50,686 nucleotides of DNA from Caecitellus pseudoparvulus (lineage: Eukaryota > Bigyra: Bicosoecida): the NCBI GenBank assembly GCA_965644315.1, contig CBFFRQ010000111.1, forward strand, positions 1-50,686. Direction: 5' to 3'. This document shows, in pieces, positions 42,432 through 50,686 of the stretch (positions within the stretch are counted from its first letter, which is position 1; each line of letters opens with the position of its first letter). Position numbers and translations under genes: made by a program. Under the pieces are notes generated by a model. It made no database searches and had not been told where the DNA came from. It saw only the letters and a program-made list of their open reading frames with translations.

Positions 42432-42651
42432 TTAGGGTTAGGGTTAGGGTTAGGGTTAGGGTTAGGGTTAGGGTTAGGGTTAGGGTTAGGGTTAGGGTTA
42501 GGGTTAGGGTTAGGGTTAGGGTTAGGGTTAGGGTTAGGGTTAGGGTTAGGGTTAGGGTTAGGGTTAGGGTTAGGGTTAGGGTTAGGGTTAGGGTTAGGGT
42601 TAGGGTTAGGGTTAGGGTTAGGGTTAGGGTTAGGGTTAGGGTTAGGGTTAG
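42432..42651 (+). repeat. Interstitial TTAGGG telomeric array (about 37 units)
   Basis: About 220 bp of perfect TTAGGG repeats in the same orientation as the chromosome-end telomere, so it looks like an earlier telomere or part of the present one split by a LINE. The lack of mutated units indicates a young event. The long open frames reading VRVRV or LTLTL across it are artefacts of the repeat. Confidence 0.97.
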
Positions 42652-43471
42652 CAACTCACAATGCATTTCACCTCGGCACAGCTTGGCACCGTACAGCTTG
42701 AGCGTCACACGGGCGCCCCACAATGCACCTCTGCACATGTAGGACGCCACAGCGGCTACCGCTTGGCGCGGATTCGCAACAAACACAGGCTTGCACCCGT
42801 TATATCTGCCGCCACTTGCTAGGGCAGGTCCCTGCCCGCTCCAATTCATCATCTTGGCCCTCCTCCGCTACACTTCATCCCTTGCTCCGCCAGCGCCAGA
42901 CACCTGGGGCACACCAGAGCACACCCAGGCATCCGCGCAGTCTTGACAACAGATCATAATCCAAATTCCTCACCCACCTCCTCTGTGGCCCTCATAGGCC
43001 TCTCTGCGCCCTTCATGAGGTGTGTGCTCCGCCTCTGCGCGGGAACTCGGCCGGGTGCGTGGTGCGGAATTCGATCGCGCACACCAGCACCCGTGCGCAC
43101 ACACGCGCCCGCGCCACAGAGCGCATCGCGCGCATCAAGGGGGATACAGAAAGGAAAAGGACCTTCTTCTTCAACCCGTCACGCCCTGGTTTCGTGGTGA
43201 GTGAGCTTGCTTCATCGTCAGCCGCCATCCGGGCCGCGGCCGTGCAGCACTGCGGCTGCACACGCGCCGCGGCCCGAGGCACGCTCCCGCTCACTCCACT
43301 GCTACTCGCAGGCTATGTAGTAAGTAAAGGTAAGGTCTTGGGCATCTGCTTCGGGCTACCGTGGTTATCACCACGCTTCACACAGGTTCATCACGTCAGG
43401 ACACTCGTGGAGGGTAGACGCGGCCACAAGCGTGGCTGTTCCACTCCCCGCCCGCACGCCTGCGTTCCGCC
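42652..43471 (-). other. LINE 3' untranslated region
   Basis: About 820 bp beyond the last LINE frame. No coding potential is recognised. Its last 200 bases resemble the truncated tail at 42097-42430. It likely contains the signal recognised by the reverse transcriptase for priming. Confidence 0.6.
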
Positions 43472-44389
43472 TTACTCCTCGCTCTCTTCACAGGAACCAT
43501 CGGGCCCTTCCCCCTCACCATCAGTGTCTGCATGGGCTGGCTGAGGCCCCATGAAGTGCTGCAGCGTCCTCTGGACCTTGCCCTCCGTGGACGGCACTTG
43601 GCCAGCCTTGGCAGGGAAAAAGGTGCGTGCCCTGCGGCGAGTGCGGGGCCTGCGCGTGTGCCGCGTGGCCGCTGACCGCACTGGCTGCGTGCGGCCAGGC
43701 AGCGGCGCCCCGCGCCCATGTACTGCCCACCACAGGTACTCAGCATGCCTCTGGACAGCAAGGTGGTGGGCATCGGTCATACGCAACATGTAAGTGACTG
43801 TGACCCGCCACGCCTTTGCTGTGAACTCAACCGCGCTGCGCAGGATGTCTTGCCATACAGCTGGGGCACGGACACGGCAAGGACCAGCACGGTGGACGAG
43901 GTGGGGGTGGGAGAGGACAGCCGCCTCTTTCATAGAGACAAGCTGCTCTTCGTCGGCCAGCCCCCACCGGTGAGGCCACTGCCCGCAGAGCAGGAGCCTG
44001 TGGAGGACCTCGAGGTCCCGCAGGCTTCGCGGCTCTGGGTCGGGGGCACGAAGGAGGGCGTGGCAGATCTTGGGGGGGATGGGCAGGCACTGCACTTGGC
44101 CCGCCGCGGACTCGGGCACAGCTGACCTGTTGGCCAGTTCTCTGAACTTGGTCATCGTGTGTTGGCGTGCCATGGTGAGTTCGTGGTGGGTGCAGTGCAG
44201 CAGGATGTGCACGTGCAGCTGTACATCGGTGTTGAGTCCGCAAATCGGACAGCACTCGTACAGAGTGGCACTGTCCCCCCCATGAAGAAGCTGTAAGGTC
44301 TGGAAGTGATGGACCATCACTCTGGTGGGCCTGTCATCAGGACAGACCCAGAAGAGGGGTTCACCCCGTGTGGCAGTGGATGTAGCCAC
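43472..44389 (-). CDS. LINE ORF, C-terminal zinc-knuckle part (frame 3 of 3)
   Basis: A 305-codon frame with no ATG at its start; it continues the RT frame after a shift at about 44330-44390. It contains YECCPICGLN...HVHILLHC, the CxxC...H...C knuckle found after the RT in many LINEs, which contributes to target binding. The rest is basic (RHTRRPRTRRRARTF) and ends in an acidic tail. Because it is out of frame, it is not expected to be made with the RT unless shifting occurs. Confidence 0.72.
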   Translation of the reverse strand: MATSTATRGEPLFWVCPDDRPTRVMVHHFQTLQLLHGGDSATLYECCPICGLNTDVQLHVHILLHCTHHELTMARQHTMTKFRELANRSAVPESAAGQVQCLPIPPKICHALLRAPDPEPRSLRDLEVLHRLLLCGQWPHRWGLADEEQLVSMKEAAVLSHPHLVHRAGPCRVRAPAVWQDILRSAVEFTAKAWRVTVTYMLRMTDAHHLAVQRHAEYLWWAVHGRGAPLPGRTQPVRSAATRHTRRPRTRRRARTFFPAKAGQVPSTEGKVQRTLQHFMGPQPAHADTDGEGEGPDGSCEESEE

Positions 44390-46077
44390 ACGAAGTGCTG
44401 CGCACCAGGCCCAAGATGATACGGCCTGGGCTTCTGCACTTGGGGGATTCGGCTGTCGGTGGTGTAGTGGGCAGCTGCACTCGGCACTGCCTGGGCTACA
44501 TGAAGATACGACGCGAGGACTTGGCGACGCAGGGCCCAGGGGGTGTCTGCCGTGAAGGCCGGGGGTTCGGCCATGGACGACGTCTCGCTGGCAGCCACCC
44601 CAACCACCGCAGACCTGTGGAGGCCCGGGGTGGTCTTAAGTCCGGCAAGGACTTGGGCAAGGGCTGTGGCAGCATGCTCAGAGCCAGGTGCACATGCAAG
44701 CCGAAGCTGTGCAAGGTCTGGCATGCAGCCCATGAGCCAGAGGTCCAAGAGGGCATGCAGTGCCCACGGAGCAGGGACACTGGCAGCCCGGAGTCGACCT
44801 CCATCAGCAATGGTGTCGACGATGAAGGTCGTCGACATCGAAGCAGGCATAAGGTCAAGGGCCTGCGGGATGGTCAGGCACAGAGCTCGGGCAAGAGGGG
44901 TGTCCGAGTGCAGCATCCGGAGAGCCTTGACAAACATCCCAGTCCGCAGTTGCGTGGAGCGGATGTGGGCAGGCAGGACTCCGCATAGAGCCAGCTTGGC
45001 GTAGCTGTGGGGGCGCATGAGTGCACTCTGCGAGCCGACTTGGGTCCTGTCCAAGGCGAGGGCGACGCCGCGGTCAACATCGCGCAGCGGAAGCAGGGAA
45101 CTGTTGGCTTGGGTGGACAGCATGTAGTCGGCGGCTGACGTGACAGTGGCATACCCAACCAGGTGCCGCTGCTGCACATCGAGCCAGGTGGCACTGAGCA
45201 GCGCGCCCGCAGTGAACCCGGCTTGGATGCAAGCAAGCCCAGCTTGTTGCAGGGTAAGTGCACGGGTCTTGGCAGGATGTTCGGACATCGGCACACCCAA
45301 GTAGGTGTACTCGGCCACCCGTTGGATGGACTTGGTGCCAACCTTCAGCATGCTGCCCGCTTTGAGGGCAGCCGAGCGCCACACCAACTTCTTCCTTTCA
45401 CTGACTGGTGTCCGGCTGCCTCGCACGGAGTTGGCAAGGATCATGACCCCGGACTTCGACGGGTTGATGGCAAGGCCAACCCGGGCAGCGATGGCCTTCA
45501 CCTCTACGAAGATTCGGTGCAAGGCCGTGGCAGACGTTGCGATGCAGGCCAGGTCGTCTGCATACAGGGTGTGGGTGACATGGCCTGCTGGTGTTGGGAT
45601 GCCCACTCCCTGGATGCCTTGGAGGGGCATCTCGTGGAGCCTTTGCGACAGCACATCTATCGCAACCTTGAAGAGGAGGGGGGACAGAGCTCCTCCTTGG
45701 GGGACACCATTGCTGACAGGAAGGGGGCGACAAAGACCATGGCGCGTGTTGATGGAGACCGTCGCCTTGGACATGTACTCCTTGATGACGGCCAGGAGTG
45801 GCGCAGGGAGGGAGGCAGCCTCAAGGATCTCTGTGATGGCTGCGTGGCTCACAGAGTCGAATGCTCCCCGGAAGTCCACGAAGAGTACCAGGACTTGCAC
45901 TGGCGCTGTTGACTGTCGCAGGTGGCCCTTGATCACCTCTTGGAGAGCCAAGATGTGCTCATGCGTGTTGCGGTGTCGAGTGAAGCCAGCCTGCTCCTTC
46001 GACACCCATGTTTGCATCCAGGACTCCAGGCATGCAGCGGCCACTGAGAAGAAGAGCTTCGCAGGAGGGGGCGGCAT
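44317..46077 (-). CDS. LINE reverse transcriptase body (frame 2 of 3)
   Basis: 586 codons. The canonical RT blocks occur in order: PAKLFFSVAAACLES, QAGFTRHRNTHEHILAL, LFVDFRGAFDSVSHA (catalytic Asp), SNGVPQGGALSPLLF at about 45679-45712, and LYADDLACIATS with the YADD active site at about 45553-45564. A thumb/connection region follows. The ATG at 46077 falls inside the domain and is not a true start. The frame should join the upstream endonuclease frame; loss of one C from the C5 run at 46067-46071 (complement) explains the break. Confidence 0.88.
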   Translation of the reverse strand: MPPPPAKLFFSVAAACLESWMQTWVSKEQAGFTRHRNTHEHILALQEVIKGHLRQSTAPVQVLVLFVDFRGAFDSVSHAAITEILEAASLPAPLLAVIKEYMSKATVSINTRHGLCRPLPVSNGVPQGGALSPLLFKVAIDVLSQRLHEMPLQGIQGVGIPTPAGHVTHTLYADDLACIATSATALHRIFVEVKAIAARVGLAINPSKSGVMILANSVRGSRTPVSERKKLVWRSAALKAGSMLKVGTKSIQRVAEYTYLGVPMSEHPAKTRALTLQQAGLACIQAGFTAGALLSATWLDVQQRHLVGYATVTSAADYMLSTQANSSLLPLRDVDRGVALALDRTQVGSQSALMRPHSYAKLALCGVLPAHIRSTQLRTGMFVKALRMLHSDTPLARALCLTIPQALDLMPASMSTTFIVDTIADGGRLRAASVPAPWALHALLDLWLMGCMPDLAQLRLACAPGSEHAATALAQVLAGLKTTPGLHRSAVVGVAASETSSMAEPPAFTADTPWALRRQVLASYLHVAQAVPSAAAHYTTDSRIPQVQKPRPYHLGPGAQHFVWLHPLPHGVNPSSGSVLMTGPPE

Positions 46078-49000
46078 ACAATCAAGCGGTATGTGCGAGG
46101 CCGCCCAGCTTCACTCGTCTTCTTGGGGATGAGTGACCCAATGCCTGCATGGTAGTCTGGCGGGCAGGTGCCGTGTTGCAACGCTTGGATGACGGCTTGG
46201 GAGTAGATGTCTTGGAAGCCTGGCCCAGCATACTTGATGTGCTCTGATTGGAACTTGCCAGAGCCTGGGTGTCGATGCAAGCTGAGTGATCCCATGAGGA
46301 CTTTGACTTGCTTCTTGGAGGGAAGCCATGTCACTGGCGGGGTGAAGGACTCTTGGGCTGAGGGAAGGAACCTTGCCAGCCCGTACTTCAGCGATGTTGG
46401 CCTGGGCTTGTTGTGACTCAGGATGCCAGACATCTGCTTGGCAACCTCCTCCTTCACCAGATCAGGGGAGGAGATGAGCACTCCCTGCATGGACTTCACG
46501 GACCTGATGGGAGCTCGACGGGCTCGACGACCTCGACCTGACAGGCGCTTGATGTGTTGGTGGGCAGTGAAGGGATCCGTGACAGCGAGTTCCCTCAAGC
46601 GTGCTCGGATCCTGGACAGAGTGACATGTCGCTTCTTCTTCACAAGCCTCGTGCACTTCCGCATTGCATCCTTGCGGCATTGAAGCGTGGCGTGTAGCTC
46701 TTCAGTGGCCATGGAGATTCCCTCTCGGATGGCACGGGCGTGGTCTGGCTGAGGATGCCGACCGGTGGCAAGTGCGAGCTTCCGGTGCAGCTTGGCAATG
46801 GTCTTCCGCAGCTTGGACACGCGTGCAGTCATGGACTTCTTGAGCCCGCTGGCCGCCTTGATGTCCATCTTCAGCTGGGGCAGAGGGTCACGTGGGGTCT
46901 TGGCCTTGCGATGTGTGTCCATAGCCGCAGCTTCGATAGCACCGTTGAGAAAGGATAGGCTCGGGGCGGCGCTGCCTGTCTGGAGCGCGGTGGCCCGCGA
47001 GCTGAGGGATCCTCGAAACATCGCTTGCGCTGCCAGCCCAGCCTCTGTCGCTGAGGTCCACCAGGGTGGCACCGCCTGTACATGGGGGCTCTTGGATGAT
47101 GTCCACACTCGCTTGGCAGGCTTCACTCGGACTTCTGCTGCAACAAGATGATGGTCACTGAGGACTAGTCGAGCGGCACTCTTTTTCGTCCCGCTGGAGA
47201 ACGTTGTTGTGATGTGCAGTGGTCTGCTCAACATACTGTGGAGGTCCTCAGTCATCAGGATGTGGTCCAGAGCCCGACCATACCTGTGCGTTGGCAGGCC
47301 ACCAAGTCCGGCTGGGATCAGTGGGCCTTGCTCGCAGAGGAGCTGCATCTGCAGGATGTCTTCAGTGGGCTCGGGAATGCCGGTCCGGTTCTCCCAGTGA
47401 TCTGCTCCCCACGTGCCTACCCCTTCGTCACCTGGATGAGTGTTCAAGTCACCCATGATGACAATCATGTGGGTGAGGCGGAGCTGTTGAACAGCAGACT
47501 CAAGCTGCCGCCAAACCTCTTGCCGGTACGGAAGCTTCGTGTCCGGATCAGCGACTGGCTTCTTTCGCTGCCAAGAGTGCCAGTTGGGTACGTACGTGGC
47601 TATGATGGCGATGGGTTGTGGGCTTGCAGGGATCGAGCAAGCAATTATGCAGCGACCATCAACGTCGAGGCCCGGGATCACTGAGCCATTGAGTCTTCGA
47701 TCAAGCAGCAAGGCAACCTCACTCCGCCCGACAGGCCGATCAGGCGGGCTTGGGCGGAAGCATTCAAGGCCCATGACTTCCGTGTCGAGCAGGCCGTGCC
47801 CCCCAGGCTCTGTGACACAGAGTGCCAACATGGACGACGCACTGCACACAGACTGGACACAGGTGACGACATCGTGGACACACTGGCCGCAGGAGCCGTG
47901 CACATTCCAAGCAGCAAGTGCGAGTGTCATGTGTCTTCCGCGGCCGACAGGGGTATGGGGTGCATCGCTACTGATCTGGTCGGCGACTTGTACAGATGTT
48001 GGGATGAGTGACAGTATGGGGTCAACCGTCTTGGCTCTCTCATCGGCAGCTGCTTGTTGGCGCGTGGTGCGGCCTACAGGGAGGTACACCCGTGTTGTCT
48101 TGCCAGTGATGAGAGTCTTTGGGTAGACAGTCTCGTCCTCAGCTACGAACGGGAGTGGGGGAAAGTCAGACCTGAGGGACAGCATGGCCAGCCGCACTCT
48201 GTCTTTGAAGGGAATCGGCTTGCCACTCAGCGGGGAGGATGAGACACGGTACACAGACTCAATGCCCATCGAGTCGAGTGTGTTCAGGCAGCCGTCGATT
48301 GGAATGTTGGTGCTCTTGAAGGGTTCGTCAGGGTTCCACAGTACAAGTGTGGACTTCTCAGCGTTGACGACAATGAGCTGAAGGTGGGAGACACCTCCAG
48401 TGTCAACCAAGCTGAGAGCAAACGCGAAGTACACCCCAGCAAAGACTTTTGCCTCGGAGGTCATCTCTTTCTCTGCCTTGACATCAACCAGGCAGTGTCC
48501 AGACACTGTGCCGCCTTCAAGTTCCCGATGGCCCTCGTTGATACGCGTGAGCAAGAGATGAAGACCAGGGAGGAGCACAGGTGGACAGGCACTGGTGAGT
48601 GCTGCATCATCAGGCGCATGTCGGTACAGGAACGATTGAAAGAGGTCAAGCTTGTCTTGCTCGGTGGTCGGCATGGAAGGTTCTGTTTCACAGACAGCAT
48701 GGACCTCCGAGTCTGGTGTGCCAGGGTGACGCGCGCTGCTCTTCTTCAACACAGCACAGAAGGATGTCTGCGCCGCTTGGATGGTGGCTGCGTGTTGAAG
48801 AAGGACAAGGTCATCGTCATTGAAGAGTGGCTCTCCTGCTGCTGTTTCAAAGCAGGCCTGGACACAGTGTCGTTGGTCCTTATTGCGGAACGCGTGCGCA
48901 GAGGCGAGGAGTTGCTGCAAGGGGGAACCCAAGTCAAGGTTTGCCTGTCCAAGCCGTGCTGGTCGGCGACTGCAGTCAGCAAGTTTTAGCAGCGTAGTGG

Positions 49001-50036
49001 GTGCCGTGTTTGCAGGACTTGCAAGAGGTGGCTGTGCCCCGCTGCCCGATAGTGCCGCAGCTGTCGGGGACACGGGAGGAGGTCTCTTGCGTGGGCTGGG
49101 CGAGTCCCATCTGCTGAAGGTCGGGCGCTTGACTCTGGTGGACGGAAGAGGGACATGTTCAGGGGAAGGAGCAGCTTGGCCTGACGACTCGGCGGGTGCA
49201 GATGGAGGGGAGGGCGCTGTGGGGCGAGTAGTCACGACGCCCTCCTTGAACAGTTCAGCAAAGCGCCGAGGAGGAGAGCTCTTTGTCGATGGCTTGCGTT
49301 TGCCCCTCCGTGTCTTCTTCTTCTTGGGACCGCCTTCAGCAAGGGGCTTTGGCAGTGTGCTTGGCAGCTTGTCGACAGAGGCGTCATCTTCTGGAGAGAC
49401 GGAGTGTCCGACAGGCTTTGGAGCACGCTTGGCGATGGAGTGAGTGTTGGTGACATGGGCATGGACAAGCTTCAAGATCTTGGACACATCCCCACTCTCA
49501 CAGGCAATGTTGGTTGCTGCCTCAGAGATCTTTTGAGCAACCTTCACTACAGAGGGAGGGGCGATCACGCTGACCCTGGCGCGCTCTGACGTGAACTGCC
49601 GCGTGTTGGAGTACACCACGCCCACAGAGCCGCCCCCCTTCAACATGATGATGAAGTCTTCTCGCACAGCAGCAGCAACGCGCAGGGACTTGGCAATGGC
49701 GGGGCCTTCACCGTCACTCGGCAGCGTGACAAGGAGAATGGTCTGCCCTGGTGCGGATTGTTTCAGCGCGGAATTAGCGCGCACCATCACAGGAGCAGCT
49801 CCAGGAAACTCGGCCTCCAGCTCATCTCCGAAGATGCCAAGCCACTTGCGGACGAAAAATGATGCATCTTGGCCATCCGTGCAGTCAATGTCCATGCCAC
49901 CGAGCTGGAAAGTCCGGGCTGCCCCTCGGCGTGACATGTCAGTCAGCACGCCTGTTCGTGGCCGCCCTGACACACGCTGCTCCAGGCACTTGTCCGCGAA
50001 GAGCACGCCGAGGACTTGGCTGGCCTTGGATGACAT
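45933..50036 (-). CDS. LINE gag-like, APE endonuclease and RT N-terminal part (frame 1 of 3)
   Basis: Start ATG 50036 (MSSKASQVLGVLFADK); the frame opens at 50093 just after TAA. Residues 1-700 lack a recognised domain but include a basic PKKKKTRRGKRKP stretch and Pro/Ser-rich linkers. An APE-like endonuclease follows at about 700-977: LAAWNVHG, CVTEPGGHG, IVIMGDLNTHP, RALDHILM and LVLSDHHLVAAE, all key acidic, Asn and His residues present. The RT begins at about 1235 (SEHIKYAGPGF, GSLIPKKTSEAGRPRTYRLI) and the similarity stops at about 46085, where the reading frame shifts. The codons from there to 45933 are out of phase. A single polyprotein in place of separate ORF1 and ORF2 is notable. 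Confidence 0.85.
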   Translation of the reverse strand: MSSKASQVLGVLFADKCLEQRVSGRPRTGVLTDMSRRGAARTFQLGGMDIDCTDGQDASFFVRKWLGIFGDELEAEFPGAAPVMVRANSALKQSAPGQTILLVTLPSDGEGPAIAKSLRVAAAVREDFIIMLKGGGSVGVVYSNTRQFTSERARVSVIAPPSVVKVAQKISEAATNIACESGDVSKILKLVHAHVTNTHSIAKRAPKPVGHSVSPEDDASVDKLPSTLPKPLAEGGPKKKKTRRGKRKPSTKSSPPRRFAELFKEGVVTTRPTAPSPPSAPAESSGQAAPSPEHVPLPSTRVKRPTFSRWDSPSPRKRPPPVSPTAAALSGSGAQPPLASPANTAPTTLLKLADCSRRPARLGQANLDLGSPLQQLLASAHAFRNKDQRHCVQACFETAAGEPLFNDDDLVLLQHAATIQAAQTSFCAVLKKSSARHPGTPDSEVHAVCETEPSMPTTEQDKLDLFQSFLYRHAPDDAALTSACPPVLLPGLHLLLTRINEGHRELEGGTVSGHCLVDVKAEKEMTSEAKVFAGVYFAFALSLVDTGGVSHLQLIVVNAEKSTLVLWNPDEPFKSTNIPIDGCLNTLDSMGIESVYRVSSSPLSGKPIPFKDRVRLAMLSLRSDFPPLPFVAEDETVYPKTLITGKTTRVYLPVGRTTRQQAAADERAKTVDPILSLIPTSVQVADQISSDAPHTPVGRGRHMTLALAAWNVHGSCGQCVHDVVTCVQSVCSASSMLALCVTEPGGHGLLDTEVMGLECFRPSPPDRPVGRSEVALLLDRRLNGSVIPGLDVDGRCIIACSIPASPQPIAIIATYVPNWHSWQRKKPVADPDTKLPYRQEVWRQLESAVQQLRLTHMIVIMGDLNTHPGDEGVGTWGADHWENRTGIPEPTEDILQMQLLCEQGPLIPAGLGGLPTHRYGRALDHILMTEDLHSMLSRPLHITTTFSSGTKKSAARLVLSDHHLVAAEVRVKPAKRVWTSSKSPHVQAVPPWWTSATEAGLAAQAMFRGSLSSRATALQTGSAAPSLSFLNGAIEAAAMDTHRKAKTPRDPLPQLKMDIKAASGLKKSMTARVSKLRKTIAKLHRKLALATGRHPQPDHARAIREGISMATEELHATLQCRKDAMRKCTRLVKKKRHVTLSRIRARLRELAVTDPFTAHQHIKRLSGRGRRARRAPIRSVKSMQGVLISSPDLVKEEVAKQMSGILSHNKPRPTSLKYGLARFLPSAQESFTPPVTWLPSKKQVKVLMGSLSLHRHPGSGKFQSEHIKYAGPGFQDIYSQAVIQALQHGTCPPDYHAGIGSLIPKKTSEAGRPRTYRLIVCRPLLRSSSSQWPLHAWSPGCKHGCRRSRLASLDTATRMSTSWLSKR

Positions 50037-50257
50037 GATGATGAAGCAATGGTTTCGGGCAAGCAGTGGTGCAGCGTCCAGCCGGAGCCGCACTTAGCAC
50101 TGCGTGGGGAGCGTGGCGTGCGGAAATCGCACTGCTGCTCACCCGCGCACCCAATGCAATGCACTAGCGCTGTGCAACACCACACTTGGGTGCACGAGCG
50201 CCTGGATTAGGCATTGTTAGCAATGCACAACCTATGATTAGGTTGACATTTGGAAAG
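50037..50257 (-). other. LINE 5' leader with two small hairpins next to the telomere
   Basis: About 220 bp between the telomere and the first ATG. It contains GCATTG-TTAG-CAATGC (50211-50226) and CAACCTA-TGAT-TAGGTTG (50228-50245), two adjacent perfect hairpins that both include TTAG/TTAGG-like strings. They may be structural signals or degenerate telomere-derived sequence. Confidence 0.55.
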
Positions 50258-50686
50258 TTAGGGTTAGGGTTAGGGTTAGGGTTAGGGTTAGGGTTAGGGT
50301 TAGGGTTAGGGTTAGGGTTAGGGTTAGGGTTAGGGTTAGGGTTAGGGTTAGGGTTAGGGTTAGGGTTAGGGTTAGGGTTAGGGTTAGGGTTAGGGTTAGG
50401 GTTAGGGTTAGGGTTAGGGTTAGGGTTAGGGTTAGGGTTAGGGTTAGGGTTAGGGTTAGGGTTAGGGTTAGGGTTAGGGTTAGGGTTAGGGTTAGGGTTA
50501 GGGTTAGGGTTAGGGTTAGGGTTAGGGTTAGGGTTAGGGTTAGGGTTAGGGTTAGGGTTAGGGTTAGGGTTAGGGTTAGGGTTAGGGTTAGGGTTAGGGT
50601 TAGGGTTAGGGTTAGGGTTAGGGTTAGGGTTAGGGTTAGGGTTAGGGTTAGGGTTAGGGTTAGGGTTAGGGTTAGGGTTAGGGTTA
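50258..50686 (+). repeat. Terminal telomere, (TTAGGG) about 71 units
   Basis: About 429 bp of uninterrupted TTAGGG to the last base of the window, G-rich strand 5' to 3' outward. This marks the right end of a linear chromosome or an assembly ending inside the telomere. It is made by telomerase with a TTAGGG-type template. Confidence 0.97.

Larger units (their letters stand above)
42652..50257 (-). mobile_element. Near full-length telomere-associated LINE (non-LTR retrotransposon, APE type)
   Basis: About 7.6 kb flanked on both sides by TTAGGG arrays. In its own sense the order is telomere (CCCTAA)n, about 220-bp 5' leader, long gag-like/endonuclease/RT frame, RT body, zinc-knuckle frame, 3' untranslated region, (CCCTAA)n. 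The 3' junction is GTGAGTTG then CTAACCC, with no poly(A). Two frameshifts break what should be a single long frame. Position, orientation and lack of poly(A) suggest insertion into telomeric repeats, in the manner of TRAS/SART elements, or copying onto a chromosome end. Confidence 0.85.

Noticed and set aside
42100-42852. Long open frames on both strands encoding LTLTLT or VRVRVR/GLGLGL runs
   Set aside because: They are produced by the 6-bp TTAGGG repeat, which is open in every frame without a stop; not genes.
43020-43544. 174-codon plus-strand open frame in the LINE 3' region
   Set aside because: Antisense to the LINE, no domain, and it overlaps the zinc-knuckle frame's 3' end.

Overview
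This window is a eukaryotic chromosome end. It finishes in about 429 bp of uninterrupted TTAGGG repeats, G-rich strand running outward, so the right edge is a natural right telomere. The DNA is GC-rich and genes are packed tightly; two convergent genes are 47 bp apart. Genes are intron-poor, and the few introns I can place are short (68, 72, 92 and 73 bp) and GT-AG. The TTAGGG unit argues against land plants and most green algae, which use TTTAGGG. It fits animals, many fungi and many protists. A unicellular alga or protist seems likely, but I cannot name the lineage from sequence alone.

Left part (about 1-14,921) is ordinary euchromatin with intact conserved genes: a SLP1/SUCO-type SUN-domain membrane protein (+), the AP-2 alpha adaptin (-), a USP-family deubiquitinase (+), and a large SAC3/GANP mRNA-export scaffold (+). 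The last carries an FG/glycine-rich tandem repeat and a recently duplicated GANP-type RRM.

Middle part (about 14,922-33,800) is accessory. An 8.3-kb DNA transposon (15,939-24,244) has perfect 15-bp terminal inverted repeats, repeated CTCGGCGGG subterminal motifs, a Plavaka/KDZ-like transposase with an N-terminal zinc finger, and a divergent second gene of unknown function. Next come a 12-unit variant ankyrin-repeat gene (-), a protein with transposase-like acidic motifs (+), and a decayed Fn3/ephrin-receptor-like surface-protein gene with four in-frame stops.

Right part (about 33,800-50,686) is subtelomere. A two-exon gene encodes a P-loop NTPase joined to a PD-(D/E)XK-like nuclease, the architecture of Crinkler/RHS proteins. 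A beta-propeller/SPRY gene follows, broken by one nonsense codon and by a LINE 3' tail joined at a GGTTA site. Then come an interstitial perfect TTAGGG array, a near full-length antisense LINE (APE endonuclease, reverse transcriptase, C-terminal zinc knuckle, two frameshifts), and the terminal telomere. Both LINE 3' ends point to the centromere and both meet the junction GGTTAGC.

The best candidate for an undescribed system is this chromosome-end structure: a non-LTR retrotransposon that appears to target, or to be copied onto, telomeric or telomere-like GGTTA ends, close to an RHS-like gene, the class named for retrotransposon hot spots in trypanosomes.
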